From the NCBI GenBank assembly GCA_029256035.1, contig JAQSYR010000002.1, forward strand, positions 1 to 45,410: a DNA stretch of 45,410 bases, given 5' to 3'. Numbering within the stretch: position 1 is the first letter of the stretch; each line of letters starts with the position of its first letter. The notes beneath the pieces were generated by a model, which did not search any database, was not told where the DNA came from, and saw only the letters and a program-made list of their open reading frames with translations. Shown piece by piece: positions 1 to 10,300 of this stretch. The DNA comes from Anaerocolumna sp. (lineage in GTDB: Bacteria > Bacillota > Clostridia > Lachnospirales > Lachnospiraceae). The position numbers and the translations under genes were made by a program.

Positions 1-78
1 GATACAGCAGGTGTTGCTAAGAGAAGACAGGCTCGTTCCAAATACGGAGCAAAGAGACCTAAAGAAGCAAAGAAATAA
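1..78 (+). CDS. rpsL: 30S ribosomal protein S12, C-terminal end (partial)
   Basis: The first 25 codons of the window, before a TAA stop at 76-78, encode the conserved basic tail of ribosomal protein S12, including DTAGVAKRRQARSKYG. S12 forms part of the decoding centre of the 30S subunit. The rest of the gene lies upstream of the window. It is the first visible gene of the str operon (rpsL-rpsG-fusA-tuf). Confidence 0.95.
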   Translation, partial: DTAGVAKRRQARSKYGAKRPKEAKK

Positions 79-873
<795 letters not shown>

Positions 874-947
874 AATTTTTACCATAAGAGTGCAGTTTAA
901 TTAATGAGAAGCGATAGCTAATCATTTACAAGTTGTTATTGATATAG

Positions 948-978
948 CCTAATTACTTCTTTCATAGAAGTATTTAGG
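948..978 (+). promoter_or_regulatory. hairpin in the fusA leader
   Basis: CCTAATTACTTCT at 948-960 pairs with AGAAGTATTTAGG at 966-978 (13 bp, one mismatch, 5-nt loop). It ends 15 nt upstream of the fusA Shine-Dalgarno AAGGAGG at 994-1000. There is no T-tract after it, so it is not a terminator. An mRNA structure that modulates fusA translation or processing of the rpsG-fusA transcript is possible but unproven. Confidence 0.45.
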
Positions 979-1007
979 TGAACCATATTGAATAAGGAGG
1001 AATTTCC

Positions 1008-3128
1008 TTGGCTGGAAGATTATATCCGTTAGAGAGAACTAGAAATATCGGTATTATGGCTCATATTGATGCTGGTAAGACAACTCTTACTGAACGTATC
1101 TTATACTATACCGGTGTTAACTACAAAATCGGTGATACTCATGAAGGTACTGCTACCATGGACTGGATGGAGCAGGAACAGGAAAGAGGTATCACAATTA
1201 CTTCAGCCGCAACAACTTGTCATTGGACACAGGAATTCGAACACAAGAAGATACCTGGAGCATTAGAAAACCGTATCAATATCATAGATACACCGGGACA
1301 CGTTGACTTTACAGTTGAAGTTGAGCGTTCTTTACGTGTACTTGATAGTGCTGTTGGTGTTTTCTGTGCTAAGGGTGGTGTTGAACCACAGTCCGAGACA
1401 GTTTGGCGTCAGGCTGATAAATATCATGTACCTAGAATGGCATTTGTTAATAAAATGGATATTTCAGGTGCTGATTTCTACAATGTTATTAGAATGATTA
1501 AATCAAGATTAGGTAAAAACCCAGTTGCTCTTCAGTTACCAATTGGTAAAGAAGACTCATTTAAGGGTATTATTGATTTATTTGAAATGAAAGCTTATTA
1601 TTATCTGGATGATAAGGGTGAAGAAATCGAAATCACTGAAATCCCTGATGATATGAAAGAACAAGCAGAAGAATACAGAGCAGCTATGATTGAATCTATC
1701 TGTGAAACAGATGATGTTTTAGTTGAAAAATTCTTAGAGGGTGAAGAACCATCTACAGAAGAATTAAAAGCAGCTCTTAGAAAAGCTACAATTAATGTAC
1801 AGATAATTCCTGTATTATGTGGTTCTGCTTACAGAAACAAAGGTGTTCAGAAATTACTAGATGCTGTTATTGAATATTTACCTGCTCCTACTGATATTCC
1901 TGATATTAAAGGTGTTGATGAAGAAGGTAATGAAATACACAGAAAATCTTCTGATGAAGAACCTTTTGCTGCATTAGCATTTAAGATTATGGCCGATCCA
2001 TTCGTTGGAAAGCTTGCATTCTTTAGAGTATACTCTGGAACATTAAATTCAGGTTCCTATGTTTTAAACTCCACAAAGAATAAAAAAGAGCGTGTAGGCC
2101 GTATCCTTCAGATGCATGCTAATAAGAGAGAAGACCTTGATAAAGTTTATGCGGGAGATATTGCTGCAGCAGTTGGTTTTAAGGTTACTACAACCGGTGA
2201 CACAATCTGTGATGAAAAATCCCCTGTAATTCTTGAATCTATGGAATTCCCTGAACCAGTTATTGAGGTATCAATTGAGCCTAAGACAAAAGCTGGTCAG
2301 GATAAAATGGGTGAATCTCTTGCAAAACTTGCAGAAGAAGATCCTACTTTCAGGGCTTATACAAACGAAGAAACAGGACAGACAATTATTGCAGGTATGG
2401 GTGAACTTCATCTTGAAATCATTGTTGACAGACTTCTTCGTGAGTTTAAAGTTGAGGCTAATGTTGGTGCACCTCAGGTTGCATACAAAGAAACCTTTAC
2501 AAAAGCTGTTGATGTTGATAGTAAATATGCAAAACAATCCGGTGGTCGTGGACAATACGGACACTGTAAAGTTAAATTCGAGCCTATGGATGCTAATGCA
2601 GAGAAGACTTTCGAATTCGTATCTACTGTAGTTGGTGGTGCTATTCCTAAAGAATATATCCCAGCTGTAGGTGCTGGTATTGAAGAAGCTTCTAAAGCTG
2701 GTATTCTTGGTGGATACCCAGTACTTGGTATCAGAGCAACCGTTTATGACGGATCTTATCATGAAGTTGACTCTAATGAAATGGCATTCAAAATTGCTGG
2801 TTCCATGGCATTTAAAGATGCAATGCATAAAGCAGGCGCAGTATTACTTGAGCCAATCATGAGAGTAGAAGTTACAGTTCCTGATGATTACATGGGAGAT
2901 GTAATTGGTGATATTAGTTCCCGTCGTGGACGTATTGAAGGAACAGAAGATGTTAGTGGTTCTAAATTAATCAGAGGATTTGTTCCATTGTCTGAAATGT
3001 TTGGTTATTCAACAACACTTCGTTCTAAGACTCAGGGTCGTGGAGCTTACTCCATGTTCTTCTCAAGTTACGAACCAGTTCCTAAGAATGTACAAGAAAA
3101 AGTACTTTCTGATAAAGGAAAGAAGTAA
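1008..3128 (+). CDS. fusA: elongation factor G
   Basis: EF-G is the GTPase that drives ribosomal translocation and, with RRF, ribosome recycling. The 706-aa product has the normal full length. The G-domain motifs are all visible near the N terminus: AHIDAGKTT (P loop, about residues 18-26), RGITI (switch I), DTPGH and NKMD. Domains II to V follow, with the domain IV signature [15 protein letters not shown] and the C-terminal RGRIEGTE region. The start is a TTG at 1008 placed 7 nt after AAGGAGG (994-1000). It lies 134 bp after rpsG and is very probably co-transcribed with it. Confidence 0.97.
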   Translation: MAGRLYPLERTRNIGIMAHIDAGKTTLTERILYYTGVNYKIGDTHEGTATMDWMEQEQERGITITSAATTCHWTQEFEHKKIPGALENRINIIDTPGHVDFTVEVERSLRVLDSAVGVFCAKGGVEPQSETVWRQADKYHVPRMAFVNKMDISGADFYNVIRMIKSRLGKNPVALQLPIGKEDSFKGIIDLFEMKAYYYLDDKGEEIEITEIPDDMKEQAEEYRAAMIESICETDDVLVEKFLEGEEPSTEELKAALRKATINVQIIPVLCGSAYRNKGVQKLLDAVIEYLPAPTDIPDIKGVDEEGNEIHRKSSDEEPFAALAFKIMADPFVGKLAFFRVYSGTLNSGSYVLNSTKNKKERVGRILQMHANKREDLDKVYAGDIAAAVGFKVTTTGDTICDEKSPVILESMEFPEPVIEVSIEPKTKAGQDKMGESLAKLAEEDPTFRAYTNEETGQTIIAGMGELHLEIIVDRLLREFKVEANVGAPQVAYKETFTKAVDVDSKYAKQSGGRGQYGHCKVKFEPMDANAEKTFEFVSTVVGGAIPKEYIPAVGAGIEEASKAGILGGYPVLGIRATVYDGSYHEVDSNEMAFKIAGSMAFKDAMHKAGAVLLEPIMRVEVTVPDDYMGDVIGDISSRRGRIEGTEDVSGSKLIRGFVPLSEMFGYSTTLRSKTQGRGAYSMFFSSYEPVPKNVQEKVLSDKGKK

Positions 3129-3171
3129 TAAAAATTTAAATAATGATTTTATAAGTTTATAGTATTTTTGC

Positions 3172-3200
3172 TTGAAAATATTTCTAGTTTGAAATATAAT
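3172..3200 (+). promoter_or_regulatory. sigma-A promoter for tuf
   Basis: TTGAAA (3172-3177), a 17-bp spacer and TATAAT (3195-3200) match the housekeeping consensus closely. It lies 94 bp upstream of the tuf start, so EF-Tu can be made independently of the rest of the str operon. An inverted repeat (TAGTTTG 3185-3191, CAAACTA 3213-3219) spans the -10 and the likely transcription start. Confidence 0.7.
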
Positions 3201-3293
3201 TAGGCGTAGAGACAAACTATAATTAAGCCAAAATTGGGCGCGTGCTAGAGCACAGCTTACAATAAGTATTTATTTTAAGGAGGACGTTATAAA

Positions 3294-4487
3294 ATGGCTA
3301 AAGCTAAGTTCGAAAGAAACAAACCACATTGTAATATTGGAACCATCGGTCACGTAGATCATGGTAAAACTACATTAACTGCAGCAATCACTAAAACTCT
3401 TCATGAAAGATTAGGTACTGGTCAAGCAGTAGCTTTCGATCAGATCGATAAGGCTCCAGAAGAAAGAGAAAGAGGTATTACTATCTCTACAGCTCACGTT
3501 GAATATGAATCAACAAAGAGACACTATGCACACGTTGACTGTCCAGGACATGCTGACTACGTTAAGAACATGATTACTGGTGCTGCTCAGATGGATGGTG
3601 CTATCCTTGTTGTTGCTGCTACAGACGGTGTTATGGCTCAGACAAAAGAGCACATCTTATTATCCCGTCAGGTAGGTGTTCCTTACATCGTAGTATTCAT
3701 GAATAAATGTGATATGGTTGATGATTCAGAACTTCTTGAATTAGTAGAAATGGAAATCAGAGACTTATTATCAGAGTACGATTTCCCAGGCGATGACACT
3801 CCAATCATTCAAGGTTCCGCTCTTAAAGCTCTTGAAGATCCTGCAGGTCCTTGGGGAGATAAGATTCTTGAATTATTTGACGCTGTTGATACCTGGATTC
3901 CAGATCCTCAGAGAGAAACAGACAAACCTTTCTTAATGCCAGTAGAAGATGTATTCTCTATTACTGGACGTGGTACTGTTGCTACAGGCCGTGTTGAACG
4001 TGGTGTTCTTAAGGTTTCTGAAGAAATTGAAATCGTTGGTATTAAAGAAGAAAGCCGTAAAGTAGTTGTAACTGGTATCGAAATGTTCAGAAAACTTCTT
4101 GATGAAGCTCAAGCTGGTGATAACATCGGTGCACTTCTTCGTGGTGTTCAAAGAAACGAAATCGAAAGAGGACAGGTTCTTTGCAAACCAGGTTCAATCA
4201 AACCTCACAAGAAATTTACTGCTCAGGTTTACGTATTAACTAAAGACGAAGGTGGACGTCATACTCCATTCTTTAATAACTACAGACCACAGTTCTATTT
4301 CAGAACAACTGACGTTACTGGCGTTATCAATCTTCCAGAAGGTGTAGAAATGTGTATGCCTGGCGATAACATCGAAATGAACATCGAGTTAATTCACCCA
4401 ATCGCTATGGAACAAGGTTTAGGTTTCGCTATCCGTGAAGGTGGTAGAACAGTTGGTTCAGGTAAAGTTGCTACAATTATTGCGTAA
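3294..4487 (+). CDS. tuf: elongation factor Tu
   Basis: EF-Tu carries aminoacyl-tRNA to the ribosomal A site in a GTP-dependent way. The 397-aa product begins [20 protein letters not shown] and has the canonical GTPase motifs GHVDHGKTT (residues about 19-27), RGITI, DCPGH and NKCD, then the two beta-barrel domains ending in [14 protein letters not shown]. The start ATG at 3294 follows AAGGAGG at 3278-3284. It is the last gene of the str cluster and is followed by a hairpin terminator. Whether the genome has a second tuf copy cannot be seen from this window. Confidence 0.98.
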   Translation: MAKAKFERNKPHCNIGTIGHVDHGKTTLTAAITKTLHERLGTGQAVAFDQIDKAPEERERGITISTAHVEYESTKRHYAHVDCPGHADYVKNMITGAAQMDGAILVVAATDGVMAQTKEHILLSRQVGVPYIVVFMNKCDMVDDSELLELVEMEIRDLLSEYDFPGDDTPIIQGSALKALEDPAGPWGDKILELFDAVDTWIPDPQRETDKPFLMPVEDVFSITGRGTVATGRVERGVLKVSEEIEIVGIKEESRKVVVTGIEMFRKLLDEAQAGDNIGALLRGVQRNEIERGQVLCKPGSIKPHKKFTAQVYVLTKDEGGRHTPFFNNYRPQFYFRTTDVTGVINLPEGVEMCMPGDNIEMNIELIHPIAMEQGLGFAIREGGRTVGSGKVATIIA

Positions 4488-4517
4488 TTTTATAACCATA
4501 AATAAACTATAATTAAT

Positions 4518-4568
4518 ATAATCCCAAACTGATTTCTATTCTTTGAATGGAAAGAAGTTTGGGATTAT
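4518..4568 (+). terminator. terminator-like hairpin after tuf
   Basis: ATAATCCCAAACT (4518-4530) is perfectly complementary to AGTTTGGGATTAT (4556-4568), a 13-bp stem enclosing a 25-nt loop that can form a smaller stem. The following T-tract is weak (TTGTATTTA). It closes the str operon. The rest of the 365-bp gap to the next gene holds the mbl promoter and a small 5'-UTR hairpin. Confidence 0.7.
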
Positions 4569-4661
4569 TGTATTTAGGTCAAGATAATACCTAAAATATC
4601 TGTGTAAATTCTTAAGCATTCCTTAATTATTATCAAAAATCGAAAAAAAATAAAAATTCCT

Positions 4662-4690
4662 TTGAAATATTCCAAAAATATGTATATAAT
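4662..4690 (+). promoter_or_regulatory. sigma-A promoter for mbl
   Basis: TTGAAA (4662-4667), a 17-bp spacer and TATAAT (4685-4690). The predicted transcript would have a leader of about 155 nt that carries, near its 5' end, a small hairpin of TTGACAG (4709-4715) and CTGTCAA (4720-4726) with the loop CAGA. Confidence 0.65.
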
Positions 4691-4852
4691 ATAATCGAGT
4701 ATGTTTAATTGACAGCAGACTGTCAAAAATTATAAATGAAACTGAAAAATTAAATTTTAGGTGCAAATAATCGACATGAATTAAAAATAGAAAAGCTGAT
4801 ATATTAAGTAAGGTATCAGTGCGAAAGATAAGTCTAAGAGAGGAGATTAATT

Positions 4853-5842
4853 ATGTTAGGCAGTGATATTGGAATTGATTTAGGAACAGCAAGTGTATTA
4901 GTTTATATAAAAGGTAAAGGGGTAGTTCTAAAAGAGCCATCAGTAGTTGCTTTTGATAGAGATACCAACAAAATTAAAGCAATTGGTGAAGAAGCCAGGT
5001 TAATGCTTGGTAGAACACCTGGAAATATTGTTGCTGTAAGACCTTTAAGACAAGGAGTTATTTCTGATTATACGGTAACTGAAAAGATGTTAAAATATTT
5101 TATTCAGAAAGCAGTAGGAAAACAACGTTTCCGTAAGCCTAGAATTAGTGTATGTGTACCAAGTGGTGTTACAGAAGTTGAGAAAAAAGCAGTTGAGGAT
5201 GCAACTTATCAGGCAGGTGCAAGAGAAGTTGCTATTATAGAAGAGCCAATTGCAGCTGCCATTGGTGCTGGAATTGATATTTCAAGACCATGCGGTAATA
5301 TGATTGTAGATATTGGCGGGGGTACTTCAGATATTGCTGTTATATCTTTAGGTGGAACAGTAGTAAGTACTTCTATAAAAATAGCAGGTGATGATTTTGA
5401 TGAAGCTATCGTTCGTTACATGCGCAAAAAACATAATCTGTTAATTGGTGAAAGAACAGCAGAAGATATAAAGATTAAGATAGGTTCAGCCTATAAGAGA
5501 CCTGAAGTAGTTACCATGGACGTTAGAGGTCGTAACTTAGTAACCGGACTACCAAAAACAATTACAGTTAGTTCAGAAGAAACAGAAGAAGCATTAAAAG
5601 AAACAACTTCTCAAATCGTAGAAGCGGTTCATAGCGTATTAGAAAAAACGCCACCAGAATTAGCTGCAGATATTGCAGACAGAGGTATTGTTTTAACTGG
5701 CGGTGGATGCTTACTTTATGGATTAGAGCAATTAATTGAAGAAAAAACAGGAATTACCACTATGACAGCGGAAGATCCAATGACTGCAGTTGCAATTGGA
5801 ACAGGTAAATTTGTTGAATTTTTAAGTGGTAAAAGAGACTAA
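4853..5842 (+). CDS. mbl: MreB-family actin homologue, Mbl type
   Basis: This is a bacterial actin that polymerises at the inner membrane and guides the cell-wall elongation machinery. The 329-aa product has the actin-fold nucleotide motifs: GIDLGTASVLVY (phosphate 1, residues about 7-18), VDIGGGTSDIAVI (phosphate 2) and the adenosine motif GIVLTGGGCLLYG near the C terminus. The start ATG at 4853 follows GAGAGGAG. Assignment as Mbl rather than MreB rests on position: it is followed directly by flhO and flhP as in Bacillus subtilis, and no mreC or mreD follows. Sequence alone does not separate MreB, Mbl and MreBH reliably here. Confidence 0.85.
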   Translation: MLGSDIGIDLGTASVLVYIKGKGVVLKEPSVVAFDRDTNKIKAIGEEARLMLGRTPGNIVAVRPLRQGVISDYTVTEKMLKYFIQKAVGKQRFRKPRISVCVPSGVTEVEKKAVEDATYQAGAREVAIIEEPIAAAIGAGIDISRPCGNMIVDIGGGTSDIAVISLGGTVVSTSIKIAGDDFDEAIVRYMRKKHNLLIGERTAEDIKIKIGSAYKRPEVVTMDVRGRNLVTGLPKTITVSSEETEEALKETTSQIVEAVHSVLEKTPPELAADIADRGIVLTGGGCLLYGLEQLIEEKTGITTMTAEDPMTAVAIGTGKFVEFLSGKRD

Positions 5843-5892
5843 AGAAAAGAGCATTATTTTTACCTGGTAAAAGTGTGCAGATGGGAGACAGT

Positions 5893-6666
5893 ATGGTAAG
5901 AGGACTATACACTGGGTGGACAGGCATGGCAAATGAACAGAAGAGACTGGATATTATCTCTAATAATTTAGCCAATGCTGCTACGGTAGGATACAAACAA
6001 GAAAGTGTAACAAACCAGTCATTTGACAATTTGTTAACCATTAAAATAAAAGATGCTTCTGAACTTTATAATGAGAGAGCCATTGGAACAATGAGTCTTG
6101 GTGTAAAACTTGGAGAAGTTTATACAGATTATGGACAAGGTTCTTTAAGAGAAACAGGGAATACCTTTGATTTGGGATTAGAAGGCAATGGATTTTTTAA
6201 TGTTGGGGTAACTGACCAGAATGGTACTACAACAACAAAGTACACAAGAGACGGGTCTTTTACCATGACACAGGATGGTTATGTTGTAGATGTGAATGGA
6301 AATCATCTTCTTGGGGAAAGTGGTGAAATAACCATACCCGTAGATGCAAATAATATTGTATTTGACACAGATGGGTCTATCTATGCAGATGGTGTGTTTG
6401 TTGACAGAGTCCTCATTACTGATTTTGAAAATTATGACTATCTGGCTAAATACGGAGATAATATGTATGAGGCAGTGGATGGTGCAGCCCAAATAGCGAC
6501 ACAGGTTACACTGCATCAAGGATTTACAGAGCAATCCAACGTAAATGTAGTTTCTGAAATGGTAGATATGATTGCAATAACCAGAGCATATGAAGCAAAT
6601 CAAAAAGTAATTCAAGCTGTTGATAATACACTGGATCTTGCTGTGAATACAGTTGGTAAAATCTAA
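5893..6666 (+). CDS. flhO: flagellar basal-body rod/hook protein, FlhO (FlgF/FlgG family)
   Basis: The 257-aa product is a flagellar axial protein that forms part of the rod or proximal hook. It shows the N-terminal rod motif with SNNLANAATVGYKQE (around residues 24-38), a central domain with FDLGLEGNGFF, and the C-terminal coiled segment EMVDMIAITRAYEANQKVIQ used for packing in the axial tube. The start was placed at ATG 5893 because GGGAG at 5883-5887 is well spaced to it; GTG 5875 and ATG 5881 are in frame but lack a binding site. It follows mbl by 50 bp and precedes flhP, the same order as in Bacillus subtilis. The start is somewhat uncertain. Confidence 0.88.
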   Translation: MVRGLYTGWTGMANEQKRLDIISNNLANAATVGYKQESVTNQSFDNLLTIKIKDASELYNERAIGTMSLGVKLGEVYTDYGQGSLRETGNTFDLGLEGNGFFNVGVTDQNGTTTTKYTRDGSFTMTQDGYVVDVNGNHLLGESGEITIPVDANNIVFDTDGSIYADGVFVDRVLITDFENYDYLAKYGDNMYEAVDGAAQIATQVTLHQGFTEQSNVNVVSEMVDMIAITRAYEANQKVIQAVDNTLDLAVNTVGKI

Positions 6667-6692
6667 TCATACAAAAGAAAGGAATTAATCCT

Positions 6693-7508
6693 ATGCTACG
6701 TTCCTTATGGACAGCTGCATCCGGTATGCAGTCACAACAAACCAATGTTGATACCATATCCAATAATCTTGCTAATATAAATACAACGGGTTTTAAAAAA
6801 GAATCCGCCCAGTTTAAATCACTTTTGTATCAAACAATACAAAATACTTCTACAGACAGTAATGGTGATCCTAAACCAGTTGGTGTACAGGTTGGCTTAG
6901 GAGTAAGAAATTCAGCTATTATTTCTCAGTATACTCAGGGTACCTTGCTAGAAACAGGGAATGATTTTGACTTTGCCATCGAAGGGGAAGGATTTTTCAT
7001 GATTCAATTACCAGATGGAACTACCGGTTATACAAGGAATGGTTCCTTTGGACTTTCCATTGGAGTAGATGGTACTACTTTAACAACATCAGAAGGATAT
7101 CCAGTGTTAGATACCAACGGAAATCCAATTGTTATAGAGGAAGAGTATGACACATCACTGGTAGGGTTTGATACCAATGGCAACTTAACATATCCTGATG
7201 CCGAAGGTAATCCTCAACTAATGGGAATGCAGATTGGTTTTGCTCAATTTAATAATCCTGCCGGGTTAATGAAATCTTCCGGAAGCATATTAATAGAATC
7301 ACCTGCTTCTGGTACTCCAAGATATGAAGCTACCGATGCAAATCTTACGGACAGCAATATACGACAGGGATACCTTGAAGGTTCTAATGTACAGGCAGTT
7401 ACAGAGATGGTGGACTTGATAGTTGCACAAAGAGCCTATGAAATGAATTCAAAAGCAATTACTGCAGCTGACGAGATGCTACAGCAAGCCAATAATTTAA
7501 GAAGATAA
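6693..7508 (+). CDS. flhP: flagellar basal-body rod protein FlgG/FlhP family
   Basis: This 271-aa axial protein is paralogous to the preceding gene. It opens with MLRSLWTAASGM, has SNNLANINTTGFKKE (flagellar rod signature), FDFAIEGEGFF in the central domain, and ends with the conserved EMVDLIVAQRAYEMNSKAI helix. The start ATG at 6693 follows AAAGGA at 6677-6682. The tandem of two FlgF/FlgG-like genes next to mbl identifies them as the FlhO/FlhP pair, which in Bacillus subtilis are distal rod and hook-assembly components. It lies 26 bp after flhO and 13 bp before the rod-binding gene, so the genes form one operon. Confidence 0.88.
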   Translation: MLRSLWTAASGMQSQQTNVDTISNNLANINTTGFKKESAQFKSLLYQTIQNTSTDSNGDPKPVGVQVGLGVRNSAIISQYTQGTLLETGNDFDFAIEGEGFFMIQLPDGTTGYTRNGSFGLSIGVDGTTLTTSEGYPVLDTNGNPIVIEEEYDTSLVGFDTNGNLTYPDAEGNPQLMGMQIGFAQFNNPAGLMKSSGSILIESPASGTPRYEATDANLTDSNIRQGYLEGSNVQAVTEMVDLIVAQRAYEMNSKAITAADEMLQQANNLRR

Positions 7509-7521
7509 ATAGGAGGATAAT

Positions 7522-7845
7522 ATGAATATTTCTGCTGGAACAAATTCAATATTAAACTCAACCTTATCAACCATTAATAATACTGGGAAGCTTGAGAATA
7601 AATTAAAAGAAAACAATGGTCAGGGAACGGATGAAGAGTTAATGGAAGCCTGTAAAAGCTTCGAAACCTACTTTGTTGAACAGGTATTTAATGAGATGAA
7701 AAAGACAATTCCAAATCAGGAAGAACAGAATGAATATGTAAACTATTTTGGAGATATGCTCTATGAAAAATATGCGGAGAATATTACAGATAGTGGTAAT
7801 CTGGGCATTGCACAGATGCTCTACGAGTCAATGAAAAGAAATTAG
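7522..7845 (+). CDS. small rod-binding protein, FlgJ N-terminal domain type
   Basis: The 107-aa product carries the rod-binding domain found at the N terminus of proteobacterial FlgJ: LMEACKSFETYFVEQVFNEM followed by YFGDMLYEKYAENI and GLGIAQMLYES-like residues (here GNLGIAQMLYESM). It lacks the C-terminal muramidase domain of FlgJ, which is usual in Firmicutes, so peptidoglycan cutting would need a separate enzyme. By analogy it acts as a rod cap or chaperone for the FlhO/FlhP rod subunits encoded immediately upstream. The start ATG at 7522 follows AGGAGG at 7511-7516. It is the last gene before a clear terminator. Confidence 0.8.
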   Translation: MNISAGTNSILNSTLSTINNTGKLENKLKENNGQGTDEELMEACKSFETYFVEQVFNEMKKTIPNQEEQNEYVNYFGDMLYEKYAENITDSGNLGIAQMLYESMKRN

Positions 7846-7857
7846 TGGACATACATA

Positions 7858-7893
7858 AAAAAGGAGCAGTTATTAACCTAACTGGTCCTTTTT
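7858..7893 (+). terminator. rho-independent terminator of the mbl-flhO-flhP operon
   Basis: AAAAAGGAGCAGTTA (7858-7872) pairs with TAACTGGTCCTTTTT (7879-7893), a 15-bp stem with one mismatch, a 6-nt loop and a T5 tail. The A-tract on the left makes it potentially bidirectional. It ends only 15 bp before the recD2 ribosome binding site. Confidence 0.85.
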
Positions 7894-7921
7894 CAAATCT
7901 ATGAATAGGGGAGGTGAGAGA

Positions 7922-10147
7922 ATGGCAGAAATTATAGAAGGGTATGTAGATAAAATAGTTTTTCGTAATGCAGAGAATGGCTACACTGTGCTATCCTTGG
8001 TTAATGATGACTTAGAGATGACTTGTGTAGGTATGTTTACCTTTATTAGTGAAGGTGAGTTTATACAAGCAAGTGGGAATTACATAGCACATCAGCTTTA
8101 TGGAGAACAGTTTCAGGTGGAAAGCTATGAATTTAAAAAACCCGAAGATTTAGAGTCTATGGAACGTTATCTTGGCTCTGGCGCAATCAAAGGTATTAAA
8201 AGTGGGCTGGCAGCACGAATTGTACGTCGGTTTAAAGAAGATTCCTTCCGTATTATTGAAGAAGAACCTGAAAGACTGGCAGAAGTCAAAGGTATTAGTG
8301 AGAAAATGGCAAAAGAAATCTCTAAGCAGTTTGAGGATAAGAAAGAAATGCGAGGAGCCATGTTATTTTTACAGCAATACGGTGTATCTACTACTTTTGC
8401 AGTTAAAATATATAAAGAATATGGTGCCAGGATGTATGATATTATAAAGGAGAATCCATATAAGCTGGCGGAAGACATAAGTGGCATAGGCTTTAAAGTT
8501 TCTGATGAAATTGCTGCTAAAGTAGGTATTGGCGCAAATTCCGACTATCGGATAAAAGCTGGTCTTTTATATATATTATTACAGGGTAGCAGTGCAGGAC
8601 ATGTTTATTTGCCAGAAAGCGTTCTTTTGTCTAAAACAGCAGAACTACTTGGAATTAATGTAAATGGAATGGAGAAGCATGTTATTGATTTAGCATTTGA
8701 CCGGAAAATTATTATTCGAGAAACCAATGGAACTAAGAATGTATATAGTGCCAGTCTGTTCTATTTAGAACTTAATACAGCAAAAATGTTATGGGATCTG
8801 AATATTAAATACAATTTAGATGCCAAGTACATTGCAGAACGTTTATCTGCAGTTGAATCATTATTTAAAATAGAATTGGATGAAATGCAAAGAACAGCAG
8901 TCCTTGAAGCCACTAAAAATGGAGTACTGGTACTTACAGGAGGACCGGGTACCGGTAAAACAACAACCATTAATGCCATTATCCGATTCTTTGAAGCAGA
9001 AGGAATGGATATTTTATTAGCTGCACCAACAGGAAGAGCAGCAAAGAGAATGACAGAAACAACCGGCTATGAAGCAAGAACTATCCATCGCCTTCTTGAG
9101 ATTTCTAAAATGTCCGGTGACCTTGAGAGTAAGCAGATGTTTGAGCGAAATGAAATGAATCCACTGGAAACGGATGTTATTATTATTGATGAGTTATCTA
9201 TGGTAGATATTAGTTTAATGCATGCCCTGCTAAAAGCAATTACCGTAGGAACCAGATTAATTTTAGTAGGCGATGTTAATCAGTTGCCATCGGTTGGTCC
9301 AGGAAATGTTTTAAGGGATATTATAAGCTCTCACCAGTTTAATGTAGTAAAACTAACAAAAATTTTCAGACAGGCAGCGGAAAGTGATATTATTGTAAAT
9401 GCACATAAAATAAATGCCGGAGAAACAATAAAGCTGGACAATAAGAGCAAAGATTTCTTTCTTTTACAAAGGGATAATGTAAATGTTATTATAAATGTCA
9501 TACTAACATTAATTAAAGATAAAATACCAAACTATGTAAATGCCACCTCATATGATATTCAAGTGCTAACACCCATGCGAAAAGGCGAACTAGGTGTGGA
9601 AAGATTAAATCAGGTACTGCAGCAGTTTTTAAATCCTCCTGAAAGTGGTAAAAAGGAAAAGGAATTCAATCAGATTATTTTTCGGGAAGGCGATAAAATA
9701 ATGCAGATTAAAAATAATTACCAGCTAACCTGGGAAATTAAAAGTAAATACGGAATTACTACAGAGAATGGAACTGGTGTATTTAATGGTGACATGGGTG
9801 TTATTAAAGAAATTAATTTATTTGCCGAGGAACTAGTCATTGAATTTGATGAAGGCAGAATGGTAGAGTACTCCTTTAGCCAGTTAGAAGAATTAGAACT
9901 TGCCTACGCTACCACCATTCATAAAGCCCAGGGGAGCGAATATCCTGCAGTTATTATGCCTCTTTTAACAGGCCCACGAATGCTTATGAATAGAAACCTT
10001 TTGTATACCGCTGTTACCAGAGCTAAAAATTGTGTGATTATTGTTGGAAGTGAAAAAACAGTTCAAGCCATGATAGAAAATGAAAGTGAACAGCATAGAT
10101 ATTCCAGTCTGTCAGAGCGGATTATTGAGCTTTTAGATGTATCGTAG
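7922..10147 (+). CDS. recD2: ATP-dependent DNA helicase RecD2
   Basis: RecD2 is a 5'-3' superfamily 1B helicase that, unlike RecD, works outside a RecBCD complex in DNA repair and replication-fork maintenance. The 741-aa product has an N-terminal OB-like domain, helix-hairpin-helix segments (around residues 90-135 and 180-205), Walker A GGPGTGKTT near residue 340, the DELSMVD box, and the C-terminal UvrD-type motif ATTIHKAQGSEY followed by YTAVTRAK. The start is ATG 7922, 7 nt after GGAGG in the strong match GGAGGTGA (7910-7917); an ATG at 7901 lies upstream of this site. Length is normal for the family. No recB or recC homologue is adjacent. Confidence 0.95.
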   Translation: MAEIIEGYVDKIVFRNAENGYTVLSLVNDDLEMTCVGMFTFISEGEFIQASGNYIAHQLYGEQFQVESYEFKKPEDLESMERYLGSGAIKGIKSGLAARIVRRFKEDSFRIIEEEPERLAEVKGISEKMAKEISKQFEDKKEMRGAMLFLQQYGVSTTFAVKIYKEYGARMYDIIKENPYKLAEDISGIGFKVSDEIAAKVGIGANSDYRIKAGLLYILLQGSSAGHVYLPESVLLSKTAELLGINVNGMEKHVIDLAFDRKIIIRETNGTKNVYSASLFYLELNTAKMLWDLNIKYNLDAKYIAERLSAVESLFKIELDEMQRTAVLEATKNGVLVLTGGPGTGKTTTINAIIRFFEAEGMDILLAAPTGRAAKRMTETTGYEARTIHRLLEISKMSGDLESKQMFERNEMNPLETDVIIIDELSMVDISLMHALLKAITVGTRLILVGDVNQLPSVGPGNVLRDIISSHQFNVVKLTKIFRQAAESDIIVNAHKINAGETIKLDNKSKDFFLLQRDNVNVIINVILTLIKDKIPNYVNATSYDIQVLTPMRKGELGVERLNQVLQQFLNPPESGKKEKEFNQIIFREGDKIMQIKNNYQLTWEIKSKYGITTENGTGVFNGDMGVIKEINLFAEELVIEFDEGRMVEYSFSQLEELELAYATTIHKAQGSEYPAVIMPLLTGPRMLMNRNLLYTAVTRAKNCVIIVGSEKTVQAMIENESEQHRYSSLSERIIELLDVS

Positions 10148-10300
10148 AATTTAAAGGAAGAAAAAGTAATGGAATGTTCAAAGAAATAAATTTATAGATG
10201 CAAATAGATAAAAAATACGATATAATAAAAATTATAGAAAAATATTCATATTAACAATAGGTAAAGTAGAGTTTGGTAATGAATGTGAAAGGGGAAAGCA

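Noticed and set aside
2271-2828. 185-codon open frame on the minus strand inside fusA
   Set aside because: It lies wholly within a highly conserved gene, has Cys/Ser/Phe-rich shadow composition and no ribosome binding site.
6178-6615. 145-codon minus-strand frame opposite flhO
   Set aside because: A shadow of flhO with low-complexity Cys/Ile/Tyr composition and no binding site.
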